Positions 44,970 to 57,570 of a stretch of 64,000 nucleotides of DNA are shown here, piece by piece. Position numbers and translations under genes: made by a program. The notes below the pieces were generated by a model. It made no database searches. It was given only the letters and a program-made list of their open reading frames with translations, and was not told the DNA's origin. Source of the DNA: Pseudoscleropodium purum (taxonomy: Eukaryota; Streptophyta; Bryopsida; Hypnales; Brachytheciaceae); contig OZ017795.1 in NCBI GenBank assembly GCA_963969395.1, positions 6,386,001 through 6,450,000 on the forward strand, given 5' to 3'. How positions within the stretch are numbered: the first letter of the stretch is position 1; every line of letters starts with the position of its first letter.

Positions 44970-45420
44970 AAGGGACAAAAAAAGGAAACAAAAATACATT
45001 GTACAATAATAACATTAATACACCCAAAATCACATCCTACCTAAAATCACCATCATCATATCACTCAATGTACATCTCCAAAATCAATATGTATATGCAA
45101 TAGCCAACCCATTTTTGACTAAGGACCTATTCCTATTATATAGGCTACTCTCTTTCCAATTAGTGAGAGAAAATAGAAGAAAAGCAATGATTAATTATGG
45201 TATAATTTTTGATGCAATCGTGGTGCATTACAATTGGGTATAGTCTTGGTCAATTTTGCAACCACCCCATGGTTGGAAATAGGAAGACCTATATGACATG
45301 AATAGGTTGAATAGAGGCTTCAATAAAAAAAATTATAGTAATTATATTTTGAAAAATTAAATTCTGAAAAAATATGAAATCCTTCTAAGGTAGGAGGCTC
45401 GAACTCTAAGTAGGCATTTT
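44970..45420 (-). repeat. Dispersed repeat, third family (minus strand)
   Basis: 45000-45100 reads on the minus strand like 48250-48340 (TATTGATTTTGGAGATGTAC, ATTGAGTGATATGATGATGG, TTTTAGGTAGG). 58365-58450 is a third, more diverged copy. Confidence 0.5.
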
Positions 45421-46354
45421 GAACTAAACATGCCACATAGGTACATTTTGATATTTTCAATGTACCCAAATGTACAGATGGTGTACATTCTAGGGGATGG
45501 TCACTTTTATAGCCCTATGCCACTTCAGCTTCAAAATTTCATAACTAATTCCACAAAGCTCCAAAAAAATATGAAACAACTTTGGCCACATGTCATTTCT
45601 TCTTGTCTTTCAAGGAAAATTCACTGAAAAATATTTCAAGATATTTTACCTCCCCATAAATTTTTTTCAATGCTTAGATGATCGCTTTATGGACCTCCTA
45701 CCTTAAATTCTATTTTTGTACATGAAAAGATTTCTCCACTTAAGAAACTTGTACTCTAGACATGCATAATTGCTTAAGTGGTTAGAAACAGGTTGACTAC
45801 TATAAGTTGATGGAACAATAATTTCAAAACATCAACCCCAAAACACTTTGACTCTTTTTACTTTTGCATACAATATCCAAATGTCATGTGCTAAGGTGTG
45901 TTGAAACCTAGGACCTTCCACTTTGCGAAAGAGAAAACTAGTGAAAACTTGACCATTCTAATAATAGTAACTCAACATAGTAGCCCAAAGTGGCGGTTAT
46001 GGGGGGTGCCCACCTTCCCTTATTATTGCAGTTATGAGAAGTGTGTGAATCACATGCAAAGAAAAGTCCCGGGGCTTGAGTTGTGATTTTAGAGGTGCTT
46101 TCCAGATGTCGAGCTTGCATTGCATTGGACAGTACTTCAGACAGTCACCACTCAAAATATAATCATCAAATGAAATTGGTTGGTAACAGTACCACACAGT
46201 GTTGTTTTGGGGGTTTTTCAGACAACTGAGTAGGTGGCCTCAGTTTTGAAAAGGTCCTGCTTTGCCTGGCTTCTCTTGGGTTTTTTTGTGCAACTTTGGG
46301 TGGCCCCGGAACAACAAATTCTGAAGCTTGATGGCCTTTTATTTTCAGGGAGCA
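45421..46354. other. Intergenic DNA, no gene seen
   Basis: No recognisable gene or bounded repeat. Confidence 0.4.
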
Positions 46355-46600
46355 GTGTAAGCATTCACTTGGTATTAACTTGTTTGGGAATGAAGTTCAT
46401 TTTCTAAATTTTTTAGAAAGACAGTGTGAAGGAATGAAGTTCATTTGGCAAGCAGGCAAGCAATTTTGTTGTCATTTAGGAAATGCTAGAAAATTGGTAG
46501 TGTAAGCATTGGCATTAACTCATTTGGAATGAAGTTGATTAGGCAAGTAGGCAAGCAATTCCGTTGTCATTTACGCAATGCTAGAAATTGCAAAATTAAC
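46355..46600. repeat. Imperfect tandem duplication
   Basis: AGTGTAAGCATT, TATTAACT/CATTAACT, GGAATGAAGTT, GGCAAGCAGGCAAGCAATT and TTGTCATTTA, ending in AATGCTAGAAA, appear in order twice (about 46355-46497 and 46498-46600). The first unit carries an extra internal GAATGAAGTTCATTT repeat. Confidence 0.7.
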
Positions 46601-47525
46601 TATTAGGCATAACCTTGAAGAAGAAAAAAGTGGCATTGGCTTCTTTGCTACAAGAGTTTTCTATCAAGTGAATATATATATTTTGATGGAAGAATACACA
46701 AGTAGACATGTATAATGCTTGATCAAATGAAAACTAAAGACAAAACCTACAATTTTGTACATTGAAAAAATATTGTGGTCTTGAGAAGAGTGAACCTACA
46801 AAACAACAAAAACATTTTGATCAAGGAGAGCAGTAGAGCAAACAGTTGATGCATAATTTGTTAATTAGTCATAACACTAATTTGTGGGACTTAGAACATA
46901 TTGTGGCTAGACATATACTTTGTGAAGAATACGGTGAAGGTCAATTACTTGATGAAACAATGTCATCAAGGAAGCCCTCAACAAGTTCTTTTTAGTACTT
47001 GCAAAATATAGAACACACTCCAACACCCAAGTTAGAAATTGCCCATGTTAAAATAACAAAAATCTTCTACAATTCTACCCTTCAATAACATAGTAAGGTT
47101 TTGTGGTTTGAAGATGAACTTGCAAGACAACACACACACACACACACTTCAACGCCTAAATTAGAAAGTGGAAAATTGAAAAATTTACAAGTTAAAATTA
47201 GTGACAGTCCCGAGTGTACAACCTAGAATTGAAATGGGAGCACTCATTGTTCAGTAAGTTAGAAGCCAAGCACAAAACTAAAAGAATACAAGCATTTCAT
47301 TGAATGAAAATGATGTGTAAGGAAAATTCCAAAACCACACAAGGATGGCAAAAACAAGAGGGCATTTGTGTAGACGACCCTAAGGTAGAACACACTAACA
47401 AATGAATTATTAATCATGGATGATGTAAACATCAAACTCCCTACAAGTACTCCAATGGGAGCCATCTAGAAAGAACATCACCTTGAACATCTGTAGCATT
47501 ATTGTTCAACTAAGGCAAGTCACTA
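46601..47525. other. AT-rich intergenic DNA with an (AC)n microsatellite
   Basis: A CA dinucleotide run lies at 47130-47147. No gene was recognised. Confidence 0.5.
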
Positions 47526-47834
47526 CTAAAAACATTCTTCATAAGGAAAATAACTTGTTGTATAAATTTGTTGTGCCTTCATTCCTACCACTATTGCCAA
47601 GTTGGAATCCAAGCAATTTCTAACTTTGTCCTTGAGAAAAGACAAGGCTAAAAAGTAGCGTTCGTCTTCAATTGATCCCAAGACATGAATCATAGCCATC
47701 TCAACCAACTTCATGTACTCAGAGAAATTGGAGGCTAGAGCAAAGTTAGTATCTAGTTTTCTCCAGAGCTTTGTGAAGGGATTGATAAGGAATGGTGGTT
47801 CTATGGCTAGTATGGCATTGGACAATATGGCCAA
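47526..47834 (-). pseudogene. hAT transposase C-terminal relic
   Basis: About 100 codons resembling the hAT dimerisation region of plant transposon-derived zinc-finger proteins: YMKLVEMAMIHVLGSIEDER, then LSFLKDKVRNCLDSNL and a final SYFPYEE. The catalytic-type glutamate in the SIEDER motif is kept. No upstream part of the protein was recognised next to it. It is distinct from the transposase of the first 21 kb. Confidence 0.65.
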
Positions 47835-47965
47835 TTAAAAAGAGCCCACTGATACTCCAATTGAAAGCTATCTAGAAGAGGAGCCACGAGCTTATTACCC
47901 TCCTTTTCTGTGAACCCAACAAGGTTCACTGACCTTTTTTTTATTATGTCAAGATGCTTGTGAAA

Positions 47966-48154
47966 CAAGGTTGACAAAATCCTACGTCCAAGGGAAATTT
48001 ACATCAAAATATCATATATCCGGACGCAATGTTCAAAAAGCCATCAAAAGGCATATGGGGTGGACGGTAGACAGACGCTTAATTATCTGACACATTTAGG
48101 CCGTATGATGAAGTAGACGCGATTTGATTGTTGGACGTGGACTGTCAAATCTAG
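47966..48154. mobile_element. Decayed relative of the 273-bp hAT MITE
   Basis: Starts CAAGGTTGACAAAATCCTAC, close to the left end CAGGGTTGACGAATTTCTAC, continues with CCGGACGC, and ends near TGGACTGTCAAATCTAG, which resembles the right end. Many CG sites of the intact copies are TG or CA here. No clean target duplication remains. Confidence 0.6.
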
Positions 48155-48179
48155 CGGATGGCATGGTTGATGCTCTCAC

Positions 48180-49212
48180 ACAAACACTATTTGAATACCT
48201 TTATTCTAAAGTTGTGAAGGGTCAAAGGTTCTGGGGTACATATTCTAAAATCATTTTTTCAATATACATACATATTGATTTTGGAGATGTACATTGAATA
48301 ATGATGGCAGTTTTAGGTAGGTTGTAATTTGCAGTGTAACCACCTTAAATAATCCATAACTTCTATGGAGTTGATTTTTGGACAAATGGAAGCTTCTCAT
48401 TACATGAGGCAACAAAGGAAGACATGTTCTTCTCCATAATGTAGAGTTTCTTTTTCATTGTAGAATACATATTGTGAAAGCAAAATTTTGCTACAAAAAA
48501 TAATGCGTCAAGCTTAGAGTGGGGATAGAATGAGGGATGTTACTTCTAGTAATGATTGAACCTTTACTATTCTATGTTAATAAACATAACCTTGATGTTG
48601 AATGGATGGATCTTGGTCAACCATGCTTAATCAAGGATTTAGAAAGAAGGGCATTATAATGCTAAAATAGCCCTACATTATGGAAAAGAACATGGCTCTT
48701 GTCATGCAATGGGAGACTATCATTTGTAGGGAAATTAGATTCCATCGAGGATATGAACTTATGATGACTTTGCTTTTGTACATCTTTCATTGAATATAAT
48801 CAACTAAGATCCAACCATCAAGAATTGAGATTGTGTCTAGTAATGTGGAAGCAAAACCTCATTATAAGAAATAATATCCTTTCACCTTACTTGGTTCAAA
48901 GAAAGAAAGTCCAAATTTGTTGGAAACTAATTGAATGAGGATGAATGACTTAGTGAACTTAAATAATGATAAAAATCTAATGTTTTGGTGTCAAAAGATC
49001 AATTCATTGTATGCAATTGACTTCTAATATCACAAAGTGAAGTGAAGGAGATAGTTCAGGATTAGATGTGAAAAATTAGAACAATGCCATAAGTGTATAA
49101 TAGATTCTAAAATAGAATTTTAGAGGAGGTAATATTAATGAAGTACCATTGTATATTCTTAGAGTTAGATGGGACCATAGTAACAATATTCAAGAAGGTT
49201 AACAACCCTTTA
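48180..49212 (+). repeat. Dispersed repeat, third family, and AT-rich flank
   Basis: 48250-48360 matches the minus-strand copy near 45000-45100. The remainder is AT-rich without a recognised gene. Confidence 0.45.
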
Positions 49213-49753
49213 CCCCCTAGAGGATCGAGGTACATTTATGGCTATGAGAAAAAATGAAAAAATATCTTTTCTCAAAATTCAATTGTAGAAATATGTACTA
49301 GATTACTATGGAAATGTGTGTATAAAACTTTATGAACTTTGACTATAAGGATTGAAAGATTATAATGTTTGAAGTTAGAAGAAAAAAAATTGACCTTACT
49401 AGATAAGCTAGGCTAGTAAAATTTAACTCTTTCTAGAGCAAGATTTGATACTACATATGGTTATTTTGCATGTAACATTTGCATCTTGTATCATGTAAAT
49501 TACATACCTATCAAATTTCTAAATTGTAAGAAGAATTTTACACGTGTTGACTAAAACTACCTAGGTTGCCTCTAAAATTAAGGGCAATATAACTTTTGAA
49601 TTTGCCCTTGATTAGGAAAAAAATTGTATTTTCACTAAGAGGTACACGTTTACACTTTGTGTGAAAATTTCATGGATATCCAACCAAAATTGATTTTGTA
49701 GGAACCTACTTGAGATTTTTGCGTATATTGAATGGGCATTTGATCCTTTGGGA
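49213..49753 (-). mobile_element. Short (~540 bp) copy of the TTAA/CCCTAAAG family, minus strand
   Basis: Left end CCCCCTAGAGGATCG after TTTA, right end GATCCTTTGGGA before TTAA (49754-49757). Read on the minus strand it follows the copy at 38548-39119. Confidence 0.65.
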
Positions 49754-50948
49754 TTAAGGTCTAGCCACCATAGTAAGTGTATTGCATTAGATGTTTTTTT
49801 GGAGGTCAGGAGGGCCATCTGGACTTGTTCTCAGTGTTGTTCCTCGAGCAATCCAGGAACGGCTAGTGTTAAAATTTTATTTTTATTTTTATTTTTGAAA
49901 AAAAAACTAATTAATTTTAAAATGAAAAAAAAAATTGAGAAAAAGAAGAAGTAACGTAGTAGTTGCTATGCCACGTCACGCAATTGCTGCGGGGCAGTGC
50001 ACTACAATAGGGAACCCAAATTCACGCAAGGGAATTCACAGCCCTTCCAAGGGGTTGAATCTCATCTAATGCTTTTACAACATCTACACCTAAGTAAAAA
50101 AAATTCATCATATCAAAAGCCAAGTCATTTGTGTAAAGATGGATCAATTGTTTATAGCATCGAGACTTGTAATTTGATATAAACAATTTGGTATATTAAA
50201 TTTCCAACCAATTGCAAGTCTTGTAGAATGAAAAAACAAAAGGATCTTCAATAGTTTATTATGCCAATGCACTTATTGTAAAAAAGAAAAAGGTATTCAA
50301 AGAAGTTGCCAACCCTTGTAAATAAACACTTTTTGTCCTAACAAAAGAAAATCTTTTAGTGGATCCAAACATAAATTATACTCTTTTCATCCATAAGTAT
50401 CCTTTTCTATTATTTTATTTTATTGTATATGTGGGGATGCTCTTACCAAAAAAAACAGTCACATCACTGACTGCATAGGGTCAGTAACAAATTTTGGGTA
50501 CTATCGTTACCAAAAGCCATGTTCAATGCCATGTGAGAACATGGCCTTGAGTTGGCCCAAGCTTGGAGTCTCCTTCTGTCCATTTTTGGTCCATTTGGCC
50601 CTACTCATCTGTTTCCCCTGCCCCATGGACCACACTCAATCAGATGCCTGATTTTTGTGTGCACAAGGCTTGACTTCTTTGAAAGTAGATTTTTTTCAAA
50701 TTTTCTATAAAGCTTGGAGCTTTCCCTTGAACCTTTCAACCACCTTAAATTGAGTTAAAGTACGGTACGGATTGGGAGGGCATACGGTACCAATCTCTTG
50801 AGTGCGCACTCCTGCAGCCTTGCCTGCCTTGCCTTGGCTGCAGCATTTCCATTCAGAAAATAATGTCAGAAGTACATATTTCTGCCACCTCATGATCTCA
50901 TCAGTAACTTAAACAGGGTCTACAGAACTGATTTAAGATTAAGATTAA
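49754..50948. other. Intergenic DNA with repeat fragments
   Basis: 49870-49960 is an A/T-rich tail-like tract. 49955-50095 resembles 35015-35160 and, inverted, 36660-36860. No gene was recognised. Confidence 0.45.
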
Positions 50949-51870
50949 CCCCTAAAGTCCCATTGTCCCCTCGGGGGATAAATCAGATTTTGAGCAAGTT
51001 CTCGTGACCTCAAATTTTGGTGAATTTTTTTGAAACTTTTCAACAAGATAGGAAAATTGATTAGCTATGTGAAAATATAATTATTATTTCAATTGGTGTC
51101 CGGGAGCAAAAGTTATACCACAAAAAGCCTGAAATTGAATTCGGCAAGTAGCACAAAAAAAATCACAAAAAATCAAAACATATTTTTTTAATTTTATTTT
51201 TCTAATATGTTATATTTTTGTCTACATGTGAAGCTTTGATTCATTCTATTTGGACTAATAATGAGAAAGTTATGCACAATCTTATTTTTCAGGCAATTTA
51301 AGCATCTTCTTGAAAAAATAACTTGTCACGTCATTTCTAAATGCAATTTTTACAAATTTACACAATTTTTTTTTGAAAATTTTGTGCTTTCTTGCTTAAG
51401 CAATCTCACCATTGGAATTATTGTCTTTCAATTCCATCTTGGAGTTATTAATAATTTTGGATTTTTTTCAATCTTAAACCTACTTCTACTTAACAATTTT
51501 TTAAAGAATGAAAATCAAGTGTGTTTTTTCTCAATTTTTTTCCTAGACTTTCAACTCAATTCTTCAACATTAAACTTTTTTAATTCAAAGTCTGTAGTGC
51601 GAAAAAATTTCACAATTGATAGTCAAAGTCATCTGAAATTGCAGACTAGTGTTCAAAAGAACTTTCTTTTTCAACTTTGAATGCTAATATCTTCCAATCT
51701 ATATGGTCAAACTTCATGAAATTTTTACTACATGAACTAAAACAAGTAAAGTACAAGATCCTATAGTTAGATTTTAAAACAAATATTCTTTCTATTTTTC
51801 TACATGAACACAACAAAAATGACAGTTTTGAGTGATTTTTGACAGACAAATAACCTTGGGACTTTAGGGA
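50949..51870 (+). mobile_element. TTAA-flanked non-autonomous element, best-preserved copy
   Basis: 922 bp. Left end CCCCTAAAGTCCCATTG after TTAA (50945-50948), right end TTGGGACTTTAGGGA before TTAA (51871-51874), so the ends are inverted repeats of about 14 bp. The open frame at 51261-51680 is AT-biased and has no recognisable domain. Confidence 0.8.
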
Positions 51871-54159
51871 TTAAGTTAACTTAAAGGTACGTTCCCACCT
51901 AACCTTACGATGGTCTTAAATCAACAATAAATCTTCGTGCATTCCCACCTGAGTGCACAAGTATTTACTGAACCTACATGGTAGCCGAGGTGACATCAAC
52001 CTGAGAACGTCCTTACGTCTATTTAGCACTTCAATATCGTTGGCCTACCACAGGGATAGCAATCCATAATAAAAACTTCAAAACCTTCTGGAAACCAAGA
52101 TTCCAGCTGGTGACAGACGCTCTTACCAACATGCTGGGGTCGACCTCCCATTACAAAATAGCAGCGGCTACCCAAAGCTAAAATTAGCCAAACCCAGCTA
52201 GAAAAAATCAAAAGCATTGATGTTTTCCGGCAAACACCTCAAACAGATTTGTAAACCCCAATCAGTGGGAGTAGATAGGAGTGTGTAGACAATGTTTTTA
52301 TACAAGTGGGGTGATGGGAAGTAAAATAATCTATGTGGGATATGTAATTTAGGATTAGCAAATGTTCAACTGCCCATACCTTGTAATTAAGAAGTCAAGC
52401 GCAGGAATTGTGTTCAATGTACAACTTCAGACCTCATGTAGGTATAGTAGAATAACTTTTTTCAAAAAACTCTGAACTAAGAAAAGTTGGTAAATTGAGC
52501 TAACTTTTATCTCCAAAAATCTTTTTGAGATTTTAAGCCTTCAATAAAAAGTTAGGAACAAAACTCAAAAAGGGGTTGGAAAGAACATTTTCTTTGACTT
52601 TGTGCAACAAGAATTGCATTCCAATTCATTATTTCATCCACAAAGTATATTTACTTGGAATCTTTGATTTTAGAAAGAAGAGACTTATCACCAAGATACT
52701 TTGTCAAAAATGATTCAATTTATAAACCAATAGGTACATTCTTCATTTTGATTGTAATATAGAAAGTCATCCACTCCTCACTTTTGGATTGTTTAACATG
52801 TCAAGGATAATGAAAATTGTGATTTGCAATAAGGTTTTATTTATTTATTTTGTATTTTAGATGGAAGTGATGAGACTAGGATTCTATTAGAAAAAGAGAG
52901 TACAAAGAAAACTAAGATAAGAGTATTATATAATTTTAAGTTAGAAGGAAAGGGAGGAACCAAAAGAATAAATTATAGTACTTGGAAGGTCAAATCCAAC
53001 ATTATTTGTTGAATAATTATGTAATTTTGTTTAATTAGGTTATTCAAAATTTTTTTTAAATACACTAGCTTTATGTGGATGTAATATTTATTTTAATTGG
53101 TGAATGGGAGCACAAGTCCAGTGACACTAAGCTTAAAATAGAGTTCATCATGCAATTTTTTTTAAAATTTTAAATTAAATAAAAAATTAGTTCTTGAATA
53201 AAATATTTTAGTGCATGTAGAAAGATTTAATTCATTCTACACGCACTAGTGATAATAAAGTGATGAAGAGCTCATGTTCTTGGGGGAAATGAAAGCATCT
53301 TCTTTTAAAAAATAGTTACGAGATTCATTATTTAACTCAAATTTCAAATAAATTCAAAAAAAGTTCCACATGGTTTAGTTTTTTTGCTAGAACAATGTCA
53401 TCATTGGGATTAATATCTTCTAATTCATTTGAGAATCATAAACCAATTATTTTTTATTCCTATCTAGTACCTACTTCTACTTAAATAAACTTTTAAAGGT
53501 TGAAAATCAAAGATATTGTTTTTACTCTCAACTCAATTTCTGAACATAAGAAAATATTTAGGGATTAATATGCAATCTTTGTAATCTTGATTTCTAAGTA
53601 GCTTTTTCTCCAATAGTAGAAATATGGGCCACATAGACTAGTTTAAAGCCCCATGAAAAGACCCACTTGACCCACTTTAGTAGATTTGGGGCTTTAGGGA
53701 CATGCTTCCCAAGTCTACTTGGCCTACCTTTCTACTAGTGATCTATTTGTTTTTGTTTTTAAAAGAAACCCTATTACTAATTATTGGTGTTCTATCATGA
53801 TGAACTTTACAAATGAATACCTCTCTATTAGTGGGGTCAAAGTTCTCTAAATACCTCCACTTCAACATGTTTTTTCTCCTAACCATGAAAAACAATTAGT
53901 AAATAAAATTATTTAGTCTTTTCATCCGAATTTCAATTAGTTTTGGCTAAATTGCAAATACATGTCAATTGCAAGTAAACATAGCTCAATGACACTTGAT
54001 AAATTTTTTTGAAAGTTTGTTTTTTGCATCAAAAATATAATTATGATAACGAATGATTATAAATTTTCTATTAAAGATTTTGTGCTAGGGTGTCCATTGC
54101 AAATCTTGATTTTCTAGTGTTGAGGACTCTCAAATACACTAGATTTCAAAGTAAAAAGC
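51871..54159. other. AT-rich intergenic DNA with an inverted repeat
   Basis: 52400-52580 is inverted relative to 54540-54740 (shared ACCTCATGTAGG, AACTTTTTTCAA, AAAGTTGGTAAAT and ATCTCCAAAAATC). No gene was recognised. Confidence 0.5.
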
Positions 54160-54740
54160 ACATGAAAAATTCATTTAAGAAAATAAAAGAAGAGGTTTTG
54201 AAAAGTTGTAAATTGATTGGGGTTATGCACATTTTGCCCTTTAACCTTCATATTTTTTTGAGTGACCAATTGTTTAGATTTGATATGTGAAAAGAGGATT
54301 GCAAGACTTCAATTTGATGTCATAGTTTTAATACCTTCATCATCAAACATTGCAATCTTTGAATTCATAGATCATATTGTTAACCTTTCTATTCAGATGT
54401 GATACTTAACATATTTGGTTTGAATTTGTATGGATACAATTAAAAAAAATTGATACAAATTATCAAAATGTTGGCTTCTAGTTCAATTTAGAAAAAGTCT
54501 CAAGAAGCTCAAAAAAAGCCTTGGGCATTTAGGGGTTAATATGCAATAAATTATAGGGATTTGTTCTAACCCCTCTTTGAATTTTGTCTCAAACTTTTTA
54601 TTAGAGTCTTGGAATCTCAAATGGATTTTTGGAGATGAAAGCTAGTTTGATTTACCAACTTTCTTTAGTTCAAAGTTTCTTGAAAAGAGTTATTTTTACT
54701 ATGCCTACATGAGGTTTGCAATTCTACATTGCACACAATT
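54160..54740 (+). repeat. Dispersed repeat, second family
   Basis: 54195-54400 is related to 37140-37345 and, inverted, to 34320-34480. It ends TTGGGCATTTAGGGG before TTAA near 54538. The last 200 bp are the inverted partner of 52400-52580. Confidence 0.5.
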
Positions 54741-56667
54741 CCTGCGTTTTGACAATGAGTGCTCAAGCTCTCATCTTCTAATTTGTCCCATACCCTTTGA
54801 AGATTCACTATGGACAATGGATTTCATTATAAAACAATCCCTCTCCTCATTGCTAAGAGCACATGTGTTGACATTGAATTGTAGTGAAATCTTTTCCATT
54901 ACTTGAATTTTCGTAACAATTCCTTGGATTTGGAAAGATGTATTTTTGATTTTCAAAATCATTCAAATTTTGATTATCTTTGGTTATTAGGTCAAAACTG
55001 GTAATGGGATGTGCTGGGGTAACTTACATGAGGTCCTCTGTGACAGCTGAATAAAGTAAGTTACCAAGTATGTGGGAACTCCACCTCATTAAGAAGCAAT
55101 CTCTACACTTCCGAACCTGAACTGCTTGAAAAAAAAAGGATTTCTTTTTAATGCCGAAGTTTTATCTTAAACACATGCTGTTTGCAAATGCCAGGTGGGA
55201 AACGGCCTTTAATGTAAGATAGCTCAACACTGCAGCAGCAGCCAGGGCCGGCCAGGGCAGATCCAGCCCGAACCTATTTCAATGCCACCTGAATCTCTAA
55301 ACAGCAATAAATAATCTGAACTTAGTTGGACTGAAATCATCAGTCACTGGCAGTGGGGTAAATTTGCTTATTTTTTAATTTGGGGAACAGTTTTTTTTGT
55401 TTTTTTTCATTTTGGAGAGGAGACAGATGTTTCTTAGATACTCGTGTGATATTCGTGTGATACTCATGTGATATTTGATGATATCTATATGAAAACTAGG
55501 TAATACCGGTAAAATTTGGCTACTAATCTTAAAATCTAGCAGTAATTTGACTACTTTGATCCCCCGAAATGAAAATTTTCTTTACAAAGAATAGCCAACA
55601 TCTTTTGACTGTAGTCAATTGGTAATAAATCATGCCTAAAAAAAATATTGTTTGAAAAATTGAGGATTGTACTCCAAAGCACTGCAAGAATCTGCAATAA
55701 GTTACAATACCAACAACCGAGGCAGATGGAAGCCCACCTGGAGATGCAAAAGTGAAGAGGACTGAATCCTAAACAACTAAGGTAAAACAGCCCATTATGG
55801 TCAGAGTTTCGAGTTTGCACTCATGCCATGGCTGAATTTTAAAAAAAATTCCCCACAAACAGACAAGTGTAAGAAATAACAACAACAATCGAAATTACAT
55901 TTTTTTCAGCAAAGTATGAATTTTCTATGATTTTTTGAAGTGATCAGCCCAAAACAGTTTGTAGACTACTCCACAACCAACAAAACATGTAAGGTAGAAC
56001 AGCCTATTACTATACTGATTTGCAATTCGACTATCTTGGGGCCAACTTCAATAGAGTTACTTATTTTTCACAGTTGTGTGCTTGTTTCACAAATCAAACC
56101 CAAGTGGAATTATAATTTTTCGATCAAAATTGTAATTTCTGTGAATTTTTAAAATAGGCTGCCCTGAAATTACAAAATTGTGCATAGAGTGGGGTCAAAA
56201 AATGTCTTATGAACAACTCATTACCATCTTAACATGTATCTATTGGCACTTAAGTTCCCACCAATGAAGGATTGACTCGTTACCCCTTTGGGCATTAATG
56301 TACGGAAGTTGTCAAGAAAGTGAATGGATATGGATTCTCTAGTCAATGGAATTGGGGCCAAAGCATAGGCAACGGAATTGGAAAAATGACGGAATTGGGT
56401 TGTTCTACTTTATCCATGACACTCTCCTTCTTCACCTAAAACAGTCAAAAAAATTTCTAACTTGGTGGGCCTTGAAAAAGTCATTTTCACCGATGATTTA
56501 CATTGAAAAAGCTATGTGTTCCTAATGGGGTCACTAATCGCTCCAATAGTATCAAGTACAACATTGATGGTGGCCCAAACTTTTAGAAATTGATAATAAC
56601 CATCATAGGGTCACCTCTTAGGTGTCAGTCATGGGTCATTTGAGCATGATGGGTTGTTTTACCTTAA
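54741..56667. other. Intergenic DNA, no gene seen
   Basis: Short open frames only, with no recognisable product. Confidence 0.4.
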
Positions 56668-57570
56668 CTCCTAAAGGATCATTGTCCCTTTAGGGGACAA
56701 ATGGGATTTCGGGCAAGTACCTATGGGCTGGATTTTTGTCGTGATTTTTTTATACTTTTTTTGAAGATAGAAAAATTGATAAGCTTTATGAGAGTATTAT
56801 TTTTTTCACAATTGGTGCTCGGGAACAATAATTATGACCAAATAAGCTCAAACAAGGGGACAAGGGGCAGTCCGGGTAGCAAAAAATATATTTTTGCCTC
56901 ATAGATTATATTTTTGTCTATTTGAAAAGTTTTGATTCATTTCATTTGGATTTGTTATGAGAAAGTAATGGATATTCTTGTTTTTTGGGTAGTTAAAGCA
57001 TCTTCTTGAAAAAAATAATTTGTAGGATTCATTTTTGAATGCAGTTTTTTTAATTTTTTTAATTTTTTTAATTTTTCATGGTTTAGTTTACTTGCTAGAA
57101 CAATCTGACCATTCAGATTAGTGCATTTCAATCCCATCTAAAATATATGAATATTTTAGATTTTCCTTCTATCTCATACCTATTTCTACTTAACAATTTT
57201 TTTAAGAATGAAAATTAAGTTTTTTTGAATTTCTTTTTTTCCCTTGACTTTCAACTCAATTCTCCACTATAAAGATTTAAAGCTCAAAACTCTATAGTGT
57301 AAAAATTTGCAGTTAAAAATGTTCAAAGTCAAAAAAATCCAGTCTCACGATGTGCTGAAAAAATTGTTTTTTCGACTTTAAATGAAAATATTTTGCAATT
57401 TGTGTGGTGAAAAATTCTGAAATTTTTTCCACACTTTTTTATACCAGTGAGGTGTAAGATTCTATGGTTAAATGTGATAAAAAATTAATTAATTAATTTT
57501 TTACTCTTTGCTATAGAAATGACAGTTTTCAGTGTTTTTTGGCAGAAAAAAGGCCTCGGTCCTTTAGGGG
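56668..57570 (+). mobile_element. TTAA-flanked non-autonomous element, third long copy
   Basis: 903 bp. Left end CTCCTAAAGGATC after TTAA (56664-56667), right end GGTCCTTTAGGGG before TTAA (57571-57574). The internal order is the same as in 50949-51870. Confidence 0.8.

Noticed and set aside
51261..51680. 139-codon Phe/Leu-rich frame
   Set aside because: Lies inside a non-autonomous repeat and is not kept in the other copies.
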